DNA from: Frankiales bacterium | GTDB lineage: Bacteria > Actinomycetota > Actinomycetes > Mycobacteriales > SCTD01 | NCBI GenBank assembly: GCA_025464915.1 | Contig: JAODNF010000053.1 | Coordinates: 1 to 12,483 of the forward strand | Length of the DNA: 12,483 nt | Direction of reading: 5' to 3' | In this document: positions 5,538 to 12,483 of the stretch, one piece after another | How the letters are laid out: each line of letters begins with the position of its first letter | Numbering within the stretch: position 1 is the stretch's first letter | The notes under the pieces: generated by a model | Told to the model about the DNA's origin: nothing | The model's database searches: none | The model's input: the letters and a program-made list of their open reading frames with translations, nothing else | Program-made: the position numbers and the translations under genes

Positions 5538-5978
5538 GTGAGCCGTGTCCAGCTGGCCCTCAACGTCGACGATCTCGAGGCCTCGGTCGCCTTCTACAGC
5601 AAGCTGTTCAACACCGGTCCCGCCAAGGTGAAGCCCGGCTACGCCAACTTCGCGGTGGCCGAGCCGCCGCTCAAGCTCGTCCTCATCGAGAACCCGGGCA
5701 AGGGCGGCTCCGTGAACCACCTCGGCGTCGAGGTCGGCTCCTCCGAGCAGGTGCACGGCGAGATCGCGCGGCTCACCGACGAGGGCCTGTTCACCCTCGA
5801 GGAGATCGGCCAGACCTGCTGCTTCGCCAAGCAGGACAAGGTCTGGGTCAGCGGCCCCGCCGGCGAGCGGTGGGAGGTCTACACCGTGCTCGAGGACGCC
5901 GAGTCCTTCGGCGGTGACGCGCCCGAGGGCGGCACCTGCTGCGGCGAGCCCGTCAGTGCCGGGTCAGCCTGCTGCTGA
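5538..5978 (+). CDS. arsI: ArsI/CadI-family metalloenzyme (organoarsenical C-As lyase)
   Basis: A 146-residue single-subunit vicinal-oxygen-chelate (glyoxalase/dioxygenase fold) protein. It closely matches Mycobacterium tuberculosis CadI and the ArsI group, which use Fe(II) and oxygen to cleave the C-As bond of trivalent methyl- or aryl-arsenicals. Likely metal ligands are Gln5 (first strand, RVQLALNV), His61 (NHLGVE) and Glu113 (RWEVY). The arsenic-binding vicinal pair is Cys94-Cys95 (GQTCCFAKQDKVW). The tail adds Cys134-Cys135 and Cys145-Cys146. In Bacillus ArsI the first ligand is His; Gln here follows the CadI type. The start is GTG at 5538, seven bases after GAAGAAAGG. It diverges from arsR, from which it is probably controlled. 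A role in cadmium response, as CadI is named, is also possible. Its 3' end overlaps the convergent gene at 5953-6150 by 26 bases. Confidence 0.92.
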   Translation: MSRVQLALNVDDLEASVAFYSKLFNTGPAKVKPGYANFAVAEPPLKLVLIENPGKGGSVNHLGVEVGSSEQVHGEIARLTDEGLFTLEEIGQTCCFAKQDKVWVSGPAGERWEVYTVLEDAESFGGDAPEGGTCCGEPVSAGSACC

Positions 5979-6150
5979 GGGCGAACCGGACTGCGGAGGC
6001 GGGATCGTCGCTGACGCCCTGGAGCATCCAGAGCTGACCGTCGTGCTCCTCGAGCGCCCACACGCCCTCGCGGGAGACCTTGCGCCAGCGACCGGCGCGG
6101 TCGAGGGGCACTGCTCGCCGGTCCCCCTTGCGCGGGCGTCGTCTCCACAT
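5953..6150 (-). CDS. Small basic, Trp-containing hypothetical protein (65 aa)
   Basis: I recognise no family. The protein is 65 residues long and begins MWRRRPRKGDRR, a strongly basic N-terminus, followed by RWRKVSREGVWALEEHDGQLWMLQG, which suggests a short beta-rich core, and a helical end. There is no signal peptide or membrane segment. It is judged real because almost every codon after the first dozen ends in G or C, unlike the opposite strand here. The ATG at 6150 is preferred; a GTG two codons earlier (6156) is possible, and GTGAGC just upstream is a weak ribosome site. The gene converges on arsI with a 26-base overlap and diverges from alkA. Confidence 0.6.
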   Translation of the reverse strand: MWRRRPRKGDRRAVPLDRAGRWRKVSREGVWALEEHDGQLWMLQGVSDDPASAVRFALSSRLTRH

Positions 6151-6233
6151 GCTCACTGTTCGCAGGCGGTGCCTCTGAGGTTCATGTCGCAAAACCGCGA
6201 GTCCCGGCCTCGCTGACGCGCGAGGATGACGTC

Positions 6234-7673
6234 GTGCATCAGGACTTCGACGCGTGCCTCCGGGCCGTGCAGGCCAAGGACCCCCGGTTCGACGGGTGGT
6301 TCTTCACCGCGGTCCGCACGACCGGCATCTACTGCCGGCCCTCTTGCCCTGCGGTCCCTCCCAAAGCGCGGAACATCGCGTTCCACCCGACGGCGGCGTC
6401 CGCGCAGGCAGCGGGCTTCCGGGCCTGCAAGCGGTGCCGCCCGGACGCGAGTCCCGGCAGCCCGGAGTGGGACACCCGCGGCGACCTGGTGGCCCGCGCC
6501 GTCCGGCTCATCGCGGACGGCGTCGTCGACCGCGAGGGCGTGCCGGGTCTCGCGGAGCGGCTCGGCTACAGCCGGCGGCAGCTGGAGCGGCTGCTGCTGG
6601 CCGAGCTCGGCGCCGGCCCGCTCGGCCTGGCCCGGGCGCAGCGGGCCCAGACGGCCCGGTTGCTCATCGAGACCACCGGGCTGAGCATCACCGACGTCGC
6701 GTTCGCGAGCGGCTTCGGCAGCGTGCGGCAGTTCAACGACACCGTGCGGGAGGTCTTCGCCACCACGCCCGGCGACCTGCGCGCCAAGGCCCGGCCCGGT
6801 GCGCCGGCCAAGGGGACCGTCACCGTGCGCCTCCCCTTCCGGCAGCCGCTCTTTCCCGACAACCTGTTCGGGCACCTGGTCGCGACCGGCGTACCCGGCG
6901 TCGAGGAGTGGCGCGACGGGGCGTACCGGCGGACGCTGCGGCTCCCCCACGGCCACGGGGTGGTGGCCCTTGCCCCGGCCCCCGAGCACATCGCGTGCAC
7001 GCTGCGGCTGCAGGACATGCGCGACCTCGCGGCGGCCATCGCCCGGTGCCGGCGGCTGCTCGACCTCGACGCCGACCCGGTTGCCGTCGACGCGCAGCTC
7101 AGCCAGGACCCACAGCTGGAACCCCTGGTGCGCAAGGCGCCCGGCCGCCGGGTTCCTCGCACCGTCGACGGCCACGAGCTCGCGATCCGTGCCGTCCTCG
7201 GCCAGCAGGTGTCGACGGCCGCCGGACGCACCCTGGCCGGACGGCTGGTCATCGCCTTCGGTGACCCGGTCGAGGACGACAGCCTCACCCACCTGTTCCC
7301 GACGGCGGAGCAGCTGGTCGACGCCGGCGACCACCTCGCGATGCCGGACAGCCGACGTCAGACCGTGCTGCGACTGGCGCGCGCCCTGGCCGAGGGATCC
7401 GTCGACGTGGACGCGGGCGCCGACTGGGTGCGGGCCCGCTCCGACCTCGCGGCGCTGAAGGGGATCGGCCCCTGGACCGTCGAGACGGTCGCGATGCGCG
7501 CGCTCGGCGACCCGGACGCCTTCCTCCCCACCGACCTCGGCGTCGCCCAGGCGCTGAAAGCCCTGGGAACCAAGGACTCTGAGCTCTGGCGCCCCTGGCG
7601 CGCCTACGCCGTCCAGCACCTCTGGGCGCTCGGCGACCATCCCATCAACGACATGCCTGGAGAGACGTCATGA
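6234..7673 (+). CDS. alkA: Ada-AlkA fusion: methyl-phosphotriester sensor/AraC regulator with 3-methyladenine DNA glycosylase
   Basis: A 479-residue fusion of three parts. Residues 1-75 are the Ada zinc domain, with ligands Cys34, Cys38, Cys65 and Cys68 (IYCRPSC and CKRC). Cys34 corresponds to the methyl-accepting Cys38 of E. coli Ada. Residues about 83-185 are an AraC-type double helix-turn-helix ending FNDTVREVFATTPGDLR. Residues about 195-475 are an AlkA glycosylase: VLGQQVS (321-327), the helix-hairpin-helix LKGIGPWTVETVAMRAL (408-424), and the catalytic Asp434 in LPTDLGV. It should sense methylated phosphate backbone, activate its own operon, and excise alkylated purines. The O6-methylguanine transferase half of E. 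coli Ada is absent here and is supplied by the next gene, ogt, which overlaps by four bases (ATGA). M. tuberculosis has the same pair. The start is GTG with AGGA eight bases upstream. Confidence 0.95.
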   Translation: MHQDFDACLRAVQAKDPRFDGWFFTAVRTTGIYCRPSCPAVPPKARNIAFHPTAASAQAAGFRACKRCRPDASPGSPEWDTRGDLVARAVRLIADGVVDREGVPGLAERLGYSRRQLERLLLAELGAGPLGLARAQRAQTARLLIETTGLSITDVAFASGFGSVRQFNDTVREVFATTPGDLRAKARPGAPAKGTVTVRLPFRQPLFPDNLFGHLVATGVPGVEEWRDGAYRRTLRLPHGHGVVALAPAPEHIACTLRLQDMRDLAAAIARCRRLLDLDADPVAVDAQLSQDPQLEPLVRKAPGRRVPRTVDGHELAIRAVLGQQVSTAAGRTLAGRLVIAFGDPVEDDSLTHLFPTAEQLVDAGDHLAMPDSRRQTVLRLARALAEGSVDVDAGADWVRARSDLAALKGIGPWTVETVAMRALGDPDAFLPTDLGVAQALKALGTKDSELWRPWRAYAVQHLWALGDHPINDMPGETS

Positions 7674-8134
7674 CCTTCGCCCTCGTCGACAGCCCCGTCG
7701 GCCCCCTGACCCTCGTCTCGGACGACGGCGCCCTGGCCGGCCTCTACATGGACGAGCACCGGCACATGCCCGTCATCACCGGAGACCGCGACGACGGCGC
7801 GCTGCCCGAGGTGCGGGAGCAGCTCGCGGCGTACTTCGTCCGGGAGCTCAAGGAGTTCGACCTCCGGACCTCGGTCCGCGGCACGGACTTCCAGCGGCGG
7901 GTCTGGGCAGGCCTCGCCCAGATCCCGTACGGCGAGACCTGGTCCTACCGGGAGCTGGCCGAGCACATCGGTGCGCCCAAGGCGGTCCGGGCCGTCGGCC
8001 TGGCCAACGGCAAGAACCCGGTCAGCATCGTCGTCCCGTGCCACCGGGTCGTCGGAGCCAACGGCTCGCTGACCGGGTACGGCGGCGGGCTCGTGAACAA
8101 GCAGCTGCTGCTCGACCTCGAGCGCGGCCTCTAG
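7670..8134 (+). CDS. ogt: Methylated-DNA--protein-cysteine methyltransferase (O6-alkylguanine reversal)
   Basis: A 154-residue suicide repair protein. The catalytic motif PCHRV is at 123-127, with the alkyl-accepting Cys124. The recognition helix region YRELAEHIGAPKAVRAVGLAN (93-113) carries the expected base-flipping Arg107 and the Asn113 hinge. The N-terminal ribonuclease-like domain is short but complete. It transfers methyl or ethyl groups from O6 of guanine, and O4 of thymine, to Cys124 and is then inactive. The ATG start overlaps the stop of alkA as ATGA, so the two proteins are made together, presumably under Ada-domain control after alkylation stress. The length and motifs are standard and I see nothing broken. 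Confidence 0.96.
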   Translation: MTFALVDSPVGPLTLVSDDGALAGLYMDEHRHMPVITGDRDDGALPEVREQLAAYFVRELKEFDLRTSVRGTDFQRRVWAGLAQIPYGETWSYRELAEHIGAPKAVRAVGLANGKNPVSIVVPCHRVVGANGSLTGYGGGLVNKQLLLDLERGL

Positions 8135-8203
8135 CGGCGTACGTGCCCTCGCCGCGCTGACCCCTTGCTGGCAGGATGACCCCATCGAGGAGGCGATCCG
8201 CCC

Positions 8204-9805
8204 ATGACAGCTGCCATCGACTCTGGCCCGGCCGCACCGGCCCTGCCGACGACCACCATCGGCGGTGCGCTCGACCACGCCGCCGCCCTGTGGGGCGAGC
8301 GGGAGGCGTTGGTGAGCGTCGAGCAGGGCCTGCGCCTCACCTACGCCGAGCTGGCGGCCGCGGTCGATGCCCTCGCGTCCGGTCTCGCCGCTCGTGGCGT
8401 CGCGAAGGGGGACCGCGTCGGCATCTGGTCGCCGAACTGCGCGGAGTGGCTGCTGACGCAGTACGCCACCGCCCGCCTCGGCGCGATCCTCGTGACGATC
8501 AACCCGGCCTACCGCACGCACGAGCTCGCGTACGTCCTCGAGCAGTCAGGCGTCTCGCTGCTCGTCGCCGCGCCCTCGTTCAAGACCAGCGACTACGTCG
8601 CGATGTCCGCCGAGGCGGCGCCCGACGTGCCCGCGGTCTTCTTCGGTTCGCCTGAGTGGCAGGCAATCGCGGGCGCAACCGGCACCCCGCCGGCGGTGCA
8701 GCTGAGCCCGGACGAGGCGATCAACATCCAGTACACGTCCGGGACCACGGGCTTCCCGAAGGGCGCCACCCTCAGCCACGCCAACATCCTCGGCAACGGG
8801 TTCCTCGTGGGCGAGGGCTGCGGCTACACCGAGCGGGACCGGGTCTGCGTGCCGGTTCCCTTCTACCACTGCTTCGGCATGGTGATGGGCAACCTCGGTG
8901 CCCTCACGCACGGGGCGTGCGTCGTCGTACCCGCCCCTGCCTTCGACCCGGCCGCGACGCTGCGCGCCGTCCAGGCGGAGCGGTGCACCTCGCTCTACGG
9001 GGTGCCCACGATGTTCATCGCGGCCCTGGGCCTGGATGACTTCAGCAGCTATGACCTGTCGACGCTGCGGACCGGGATCATGGCCGGCTCGCCGTGCCCG
9101 GTGGAGGTCATGAAGCGGGTCGCGGACTACATGCCGGAGGTCACCATCTGCTACGGCATGACCGAGACCTCGCCGGTGTCGACGCAGACCAAGGCCGACG
9201 ACTCGCTCGACAACCGCACCGCCACCGTCGGCAGGGTGCACCCGCACGTCACGGTGAAGGTCGTCGATCCCGAGACCGGCGGGACCGTCCAGCGCGGCGA
9301 GACCGGCGAGCTCTGCACGGGCGGGTACGGGGTCATGCTCGGCTACTGGAACGACGAGGCCAAGACGGCGGAGGCCGTGGATGCCGAGGGCTTCATGCAC
9401 ACGGGCGACCTCGCCGTCATGGACGAGCACGGCTACCTGTCGATCGTCGGTCGAAGCAAGGACATGGTCATCCGCGGCGGCGAGAACATCTACCCGCGGG
9501 AGGTCGAGGAGTTCCTCTACACGCACCCGGACGTCGTCGACGCCCAGGTCATCGGCGTCCCCGACGAGAAGTACGGCGAGGAGCTGTGCGCGTGGGTCCG
9601 GCTGCGCGAGGGGGTCACCATGGACGTCGACGGTCTCAGGGAGTTCTGCACGGGCAAGCTCGCGCACTACAAGGTGCCGCGCTACGTGCGCGTCTGCGAC
9701 GAGTTCCCCATGACCGTCACCGGCAAGGTGCAGAAGTTCAAGATGCGCGAGACGTCGATCGAGGAGCTCGGCCTGCAGGCGGCCGCGGGCATCCGGACCG
9801 CCTGA
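8204..9805 (+). CDS. fadD: AMP-forming acyl-CoA ligase (FadD type)
   Basis: A 533-residue adenylate-forming enzyme of normal length. The phosphate-binding loop YTSGTTGFPKG is at 177-187 and YGMTETSP at 317-324. The ATP-binding TGD is at 400-402, the hinge and following motif (GRSKDM, RGGENIYP) at 416-431, and the C-terminal catalytic Lys508 is in VTGKVQK. It activates a carboxylic acid, most likely a medium- or long-chain fatty acid, to the acyl-AMP and then the CoA thioester. The chain length cannot be read. The start is ATG at 8204 after GAGGAGG (8187-8193), with a rather long 10-nt spacer. It lies 69 bp after ogt and probably has its own promoter. Its stop is two bases from the stop of the convergent TetR gene, a possible regulator. 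Confidence 0.93.
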   Translation: MTAAIDSGPAAPALPTTTIGGALDHAAALWGEREALVSVEQGLRLTYAELAAAVDALASGLAARGVAKGDRVGIWSPNCAEWLLTQYATARLGAILVTINPAYRTHELAYVLEQSGVSLLVAAPSFKTSDYVAMSAEAAPDVPAVFFGSPEWQAIAGATGTPPAVQLSPDEAINIQYTSGTTGFPKGATLSHANILGNGFLVGEGCGYTERDRVCVPVPFYHCFGMVMGNLGALTHGACVVVPAPAFDPAATLRAVQAERCTSLYGVPTMFIAALGLDDFSSYDLSTLRTGIMAGSPCPVEVMKRVADYMPEVTICYGMTETSPVSTQTKADDSLDNRTATVGRVHPHVTVKVVDPETGGTVQRGETGELCTGGYGVMLGYWNDEAKTAEAVDAEGFMHTGDLAVMDEHGYLSIVGRSKDMVIRGGENIYPREVEEFLYTHPDVVDAQVIGVPDEKYGEELCAWVRLREGVTMDVDGLREFCTGKLAHYKVPRYVRVCDEFPMTVTGKVQKFKMRETSIEELGLQAAAGIRTA

Positions 9806-9807
9806 GG

Positions 9808-10413
9808 TCAGGAGCTGATCGGGACGCGGACCTGCAGCGCCGCGAGGGCGGCGTCGAAGCCGGCGAGCACGTCCAGCGACGGTTCGAGCAACCACTGCAC
9901 CTGCAGGCCGTCCATGACGGCGAGGAGCGCGGACGCGACAGCACCTGCGTCGATCGACGGGTTCACCTCGCCGACCGTCTGCCCCTCGTGCAGGGCACGC
10001 GCCAGCCGACGGCGCGATCGCGCGTACCGCTCCTGGAAGTAGTCGTGGGCGGGGTGCTCCGCGTTGATGGCCTCCGCCGACAGGGTGGTGAACAGCCGTA
10101 CCAGGCCGGGTTGTGCGAGGTTGCTGACGACGACCTCGCGGAGCCCCTCGAGGACGCCGATGCCCACCGCGCTCTCGAAGTGCGACAGCGAGGCGGCGTC
10201 CTTCTCCGCGATCACTGCGGCGAGCAGGGCCTCCTTGGAGCTGAAGTGGTGCAGGACGCCCGCCTGGCTCAGTCCTACGGCCTCGGCGATCTCCCGCAGG
10301 GACGACCCCTGGAACCCGCGCTCGGCGAAGGCCTCGAGGGCCTTGTGCAGGATGTCCGCCCGCCGCGCCTGGCTCTTCGCGTAGGGACCGCGTACTCCCC
10401 TTCCCGTTGCCAC
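9808..10413 (-). CDS. TetR-family transcriptional regulator
   Basis: A 201-residue one-component repressor. Residues 17-63 form the TetR DNA-binding domain: the first helix ADILHKALEAFAERGF, then LREIAEAVGLSQAGVLHHFSSKEALL with the recognition helix at about 48-57. Residues 70-195 are the helical ligand-binding and dimer domain with no recognisable ligand motif. The start is GTG at 10413. TAAGAT, a good -10 box, occupies 10425-10420 and ends six bases before the GTG, so the mRNA is probably leaderless; no Shine-Dalgarno is seen. The gene diverges from the beta-glucosidase and converges on fadD. The ligand could be an acyl-CoA, given fadD, or a sugar or glycoside; the sequence does not tell. 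Confidence 0.9.
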   Translation of the reverse strand: MATGRGVRGPYAKSQARRADILHKALEAFAERGFQGSSLREIAEAVGLSQAGVLHHFSSKEALLAAVIAEKDAASLSHFESAVGIGVLEGLREVVVSNLAQPGLVRLFTTLSAEAINAEHPAHDYFQERYARSRRRLARALHEGQTVGEVNPSIDAGAVASALLAVMDGLQVQWLLEPSLDVLAGFDAALAALQVRVPISS

Positions 10414-10419
10414 GAAGGG

Positions 10420-10474
10420 ATCTTAGGGCCCTTGCGACGAAAACCTAGTGACCGATCGTCATTCGCGCTAGCGT
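10420..10474. promoter_or_regulatory. Divergent tetR/beta-glucosidase promoter region with an operator-like near-palindrome
   Basis: The minus-strand -10 box TAAGAT (10425-10420) serves tetR. The plus-strand TAGCGT (10469-10474) is a plausible -10 box for the beta-glucosidase. Between them TGACCGATCGTCA (10449-10461) is palindromic except for one unpaired base and would lie near the -35 position of both promoters. TetR-family operators are often built this way, so autoregulation and control of the glucosidase are inferred. No good -35 hexamer is visible on either side. Confidence 0.5.
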
Positions 10475-10506
10475 GCGCCGTCGACTCCTACGAGCACGGG
10501 ACGGTC

Positions 10507-12483
10507 ATGGATCTCGAGGCACTCCTGTCCGCCCTCACCCTGGAGGAGAAGGCCAGCCTCACCTCGGGGCAGGACATGTGGACGGTCCCGGGGATCGCTG
10601 CTCACGGCATTCCGGCCATCACCGTCACGGACGGGCCGAACGGCGCCCGGGGGTCGGCGCTCCTCGGCGCGGGCCGCGTCAGCGCCGCCTGCGTCCCGTG
10701 CGGCACCGCACTCGGAGCGACCTGGGACCCCCGGCTCGTGGAGTCGGTCGGCGCGGTGCTCGGCGAGGAGGCACGCACCAAGTCGGCACGGGTGCTGCTG
10801 GCACCGACGGTCAACCTTCACCGCAGCCCGCTCGCCGGCCGCAACTTCGAGTGCTCCGCGGAGGATCCGCTGCTGTCGGGAAGGACGGCTGCCGCCTTCG
10901 TGCGTGGCGTCCAGAGCCGTGGGGTCGCGGCGACCGTGAAGCACTTCGTCGGCAACGAGGCAGAGTTCGAACGGACCACCATCGACTCCCGGATCGGGGA
11001 GCGCGCGCTCCACGAGCTCTACCTCGTCCCCTTCGAGCTCGCGGTGAAGGAGGGCGGCGTGCACGCCGTCATGACCTCCTACAACCGCGTCAACGGCCGC
11101 TGGGTCGCCGAGGACCGCCACCTGCTCGAGGACGTCCTGCGAGGAGAGCTCGGTTTCGGCGGGGTCGTGATGACCGACTGGTTCGGGGTGGCCGGCACCG
11201 CGGCTGCGGCGCACGCGGGACTGGACCTGCAGATGCCCGGGCCCGCGCGCTTCTTCGGCTCGACCCTCGCCGACGCCGTTCGCTCGGGTGACGTGGACGA
11301 GACCCGTCTCGACGAGACCGTCCGTCGGTGGCTGACGCTGATCGACGCCCTCGACGCCTGGCAGGACGAGCCGGCGCCCGAGCGAGCGGTGGACTCGCCG
11401 GAGCACGCCGCCGTTGCCCGTCGCGCCGCGTCCGACGCGACAGTGCTGCTGAAGAACGACGGCCTGCTCCCGTTGCGGGGCACCGAGTCCATCGCGCTCC
11501 TCGGGCCCAACGCGCAGCGGGCGCACATCATGGGCGGCGGGTCGGCTCAGCTCCGGGCGCACCGGCTGGTCCCGATCTCGGAGGTCCTGCCCCGGCGCGT
11601 GACGGGCCCGGTCACCCTGCAGGCCGGCTGCCTCATCGACAAGACCGTGCGTCCCTTGCCCGGGCCGCTCGAGACGACGTTCTTCGACGGGGCCGGCGTC
11701 GTGGTGGGGACCACCCAGGAGCGGGAGGCCCGGCTGATCTACTTCGACGAGCCGTTCGAGGGGCTCGACCCCGACGACTTCGGGTTCACGGCTCGCACGA
11801 CCTACACCCCGGCGGACAGCGGCCCGCACCGCTTCACCCTCGTGCAGGCCGGGCGGGCCCGCCTCACCGTCGCGGGCACGGTGGTGATCGACGGCTTCGC
11901 CGACGTCCCTGCGCCCGGCACGGAGCTGTTCGGCCTGGGCAGCGTCGAGGTCGAGGCGTCGGTGGAGCTGGTCCGGGATGGGCCCGTCGAGATCGTCATC
12001 GACTACAGCAGTGAGGGGTCGATCATCCTGCACGGGCTCAAGGTCGGACTGCGGCCCCCGGTGCCCGACGACCTCCTGGAGCGAGCCGTGGCCGCCGCAG
12101 CCGCGGCGGACGTCGCCGTCGTCGTCGTGGGCACGTCGGACGAGTGGGAGAGCGAGGGGCACGACCGCACCAGCATGGACCTGCCCGGGGACCAGGACGA
12201 GCTCGTCCGGCGCGTGTGCGAGGCGAACCCACGGACCGTGGTCATCGTGAACGCCGGCGCCCCGGTCACGATGGACTGGGCGGACCGAGCCGCCGCCGTC
12301 GTCGTGCCCTGGCTCGGTGGGCAGGAGATGAGTGAGGCGGTCGTCGACGTGCTGCTCGGTGCAGCCGAGCCGGCCGGTCGCCTGCCGATGACGCTGCCCC
12401 TGCGCGTCGAGCACACTCCGGCCTACGGAAGCTTCCCGGGTGAGAACCACGTCGTGAGCTACGGCGAGTCCCTGCTCATGGGC
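10507..12483 (+). CDS. Family 3 glycoside hydrolase (beta-glucosidase) with inserted PA14 domain, 3' end outside the window
   Basis: The first 659 codons are present and the frame is open to the right edge. The N-terminal GH3 barrel spans about 1-290: TDGPNGARGS (41-50), KHFVGNEAE (145-153), and the nucleophile Asp224 in VMTDWFGV. A PA14 domain is inserted at about 391-514. The second GH3 domain follows from about 300, with EWESEGHDR (546-554) carrying the probable acid/base Glu550, then DLPGDQDELV. This PA14-bearing layout is known in beta-glucosidases such as Kluyveromyces BglI and in macrolide-deglycosylating DesR/EryBI. It should cleave terminal beta-glucosides. There is no signal peptide, so it acts inside the cell. 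The start is ATG at 10507 with a weak GGGACGG ahead. It diverges from the TetR gene, a likely regulator. The aglycone specificity is unknown. Confidence 0.93.
   Translation, partial: MDLEALLSALTLEEKASLTSGQDMWTVPGIAAHGIPAITVTDGPNGARGSALLGAGRVSAACVPCGTALGATWDPRLVESVGAVLGEEARTKSARVLLAPTVNLHRSPLAGRNFECSAEDPLLSGRTAAAFVRGVQSRGVAATVKHFVGNEAEFERTTIDSRIGERALHELYLVPFELAVKEGGVHAVMTSYNRVNGRWVAEDRHLLEDVLRGELGFGGVVMTDWFGVAGTAAAAHAGLDLQMPGPARFFGSTLADAVRSGDVDETRLDETVRRWLTLIDALDAWQDEPAPERAVDSPEHAAVARRAASDATVLLKNDGLLPLRGTESIALLGPNAQRAHIMGGGSAQLRAHRLVPISEVLPRRVTGPVTLQAGCLIDKTVRPLPGPLETTFFDGAGVVVGTTQEREARLIYFDEPFEGLDPDDFGFTARTTYTPADSGPHRFTLVQAGRARLTVAGTVVIDGFADVPAPGTELFGLGSVEVEASVELVRDGPVEIVIDYSSEGSIILHGLKVGLRPPVPDDLLERAVAAAAAADVAVVVVGTSDEWESEGHDRTSMDLPGDQDELVRRVCEANPRTVVIVNAGAPVTMDWADRAAAVVVPWLGGQEMSEAVVDVLLGAAEPAGRLPMTLPLRVEHTPAYGSFPGENHVVSYGESLLMG

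Noticed and set aside
6181..6210. Ada-box operator upstream of alkA
   Set aside because: A GCAAAACCGCGA stretch is present but does not match the E. coli Ada box well enough to call, and I know no firm actinobacterial consensus.
6153..7640. 495-codon minus-strand frame opposite alkA
   Set aside because: It mirrors the alkA codon pattern and shows no domain, while alkA is complete on the plus strand.
8546..9895. 449-codon minus-strand frame opposite fadD
   Set aside because: It is a shadow frame that overlaps both fadD and the end of the TetR gene and has no recognisable motif.
10468..12450. 660-codon minus-strand frame opposite the beta-glucosidase
   Set aside because: It is an exact antisense shadow of the GH3 gene, rich in Arg, Gly and His, and crosses the promoter region.

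Overview
The window is GC-rich, with protein genes whose third codon positions are nearly all G or C and frequent GTG starts. It holds a close relative of the mycobacterial CadI/ArsI protein, a mycobacterial-type Ada-AlkA fusion next to ogt, and promoters with -10 boxes of the TAnnnT type but poor -35 boxes. Together these point to a high-GC actinobacterium. The genus cannot be read from the sequence. I see no integrase, transposase, phage gene or CRISPR array, so this looks like chromosomal sequence with one small accessory resistance cluster.

Layout. 1-61: 5' part of a tRNA-Glu (UUC) on the minus strand. 143-3709: three minus-strand genes: a secreted alpha/beta hydrolase of the CocE/X-Pro-peptidase type, an acetyl-CoA acyltransferase (thiolase), and a small exported protein ending in a four-residue DRTG-type repeat. 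Clear inverted repeats lie between them and probably terminate transcription. 3818-3891: tRNA-Lys (UUU) on the plus strand. 4069-5978: an arsenic resistance cluster. arsR, an aquaporin and arsC overlap as one minus-strand operon, and arsI diverges from it across a 79-bp shared control region. 5953-6150: a 65-codon hypothetical gene convergent with, and overlapping, arsI. 6234-8134: alkA (Ada-AlkA fusion) and ogt, coupled by an ATGA overlap. 8204-9805: a FadD-type acyl-CoA ligase, convergent with a TetR-family regulator (9808-10413) with only two bases between their stop codons. 10507 to the right edge: a GH3 beta-glucosidase with an inserted PA14 domain, divergent from the TetR gene.

How the genes work together. 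In the ars cluster, ArsC would reduce arsenate to arsenite inside the cell, and the aquaporin would let arsenite leave down its gradient, as in the Sinorhizobium meliloti arsR-aqpS-arsC arrangement. ArsI would demethylate trivalent organoarsenicals by C-As bond cleavage. ArsR, with a vicinal Cys15-Cys16 pair, would control both directions. No ArsB/Acr3 pump and no ArsM is present in the window. The alkA-ogt pair is an alkylation-repair operon: a methyl-responsive Ada sensor fused to a base-excision glycosylase, plus a direct O6-methylguanine reversal protein. The TetR gene probably governs its neighbours, fadD and/or the beta-glucosidase, through a near-palindrome in the shared promoter region.

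The least expected items are a perfect 17-bp inverted repeat with a nested inner hairpin after the thiolase gene, the DRTG-repeat exported protein, apparent leaderless GTG starts for both arsR and tetR, a duplicated 12-bp element across the arsR-arsI control region, and the pump-less channel/lyase version of an ars cluster. None is clearly a wholly new system. The long open frames opposite the real genes are treated as GC-rich shadows.
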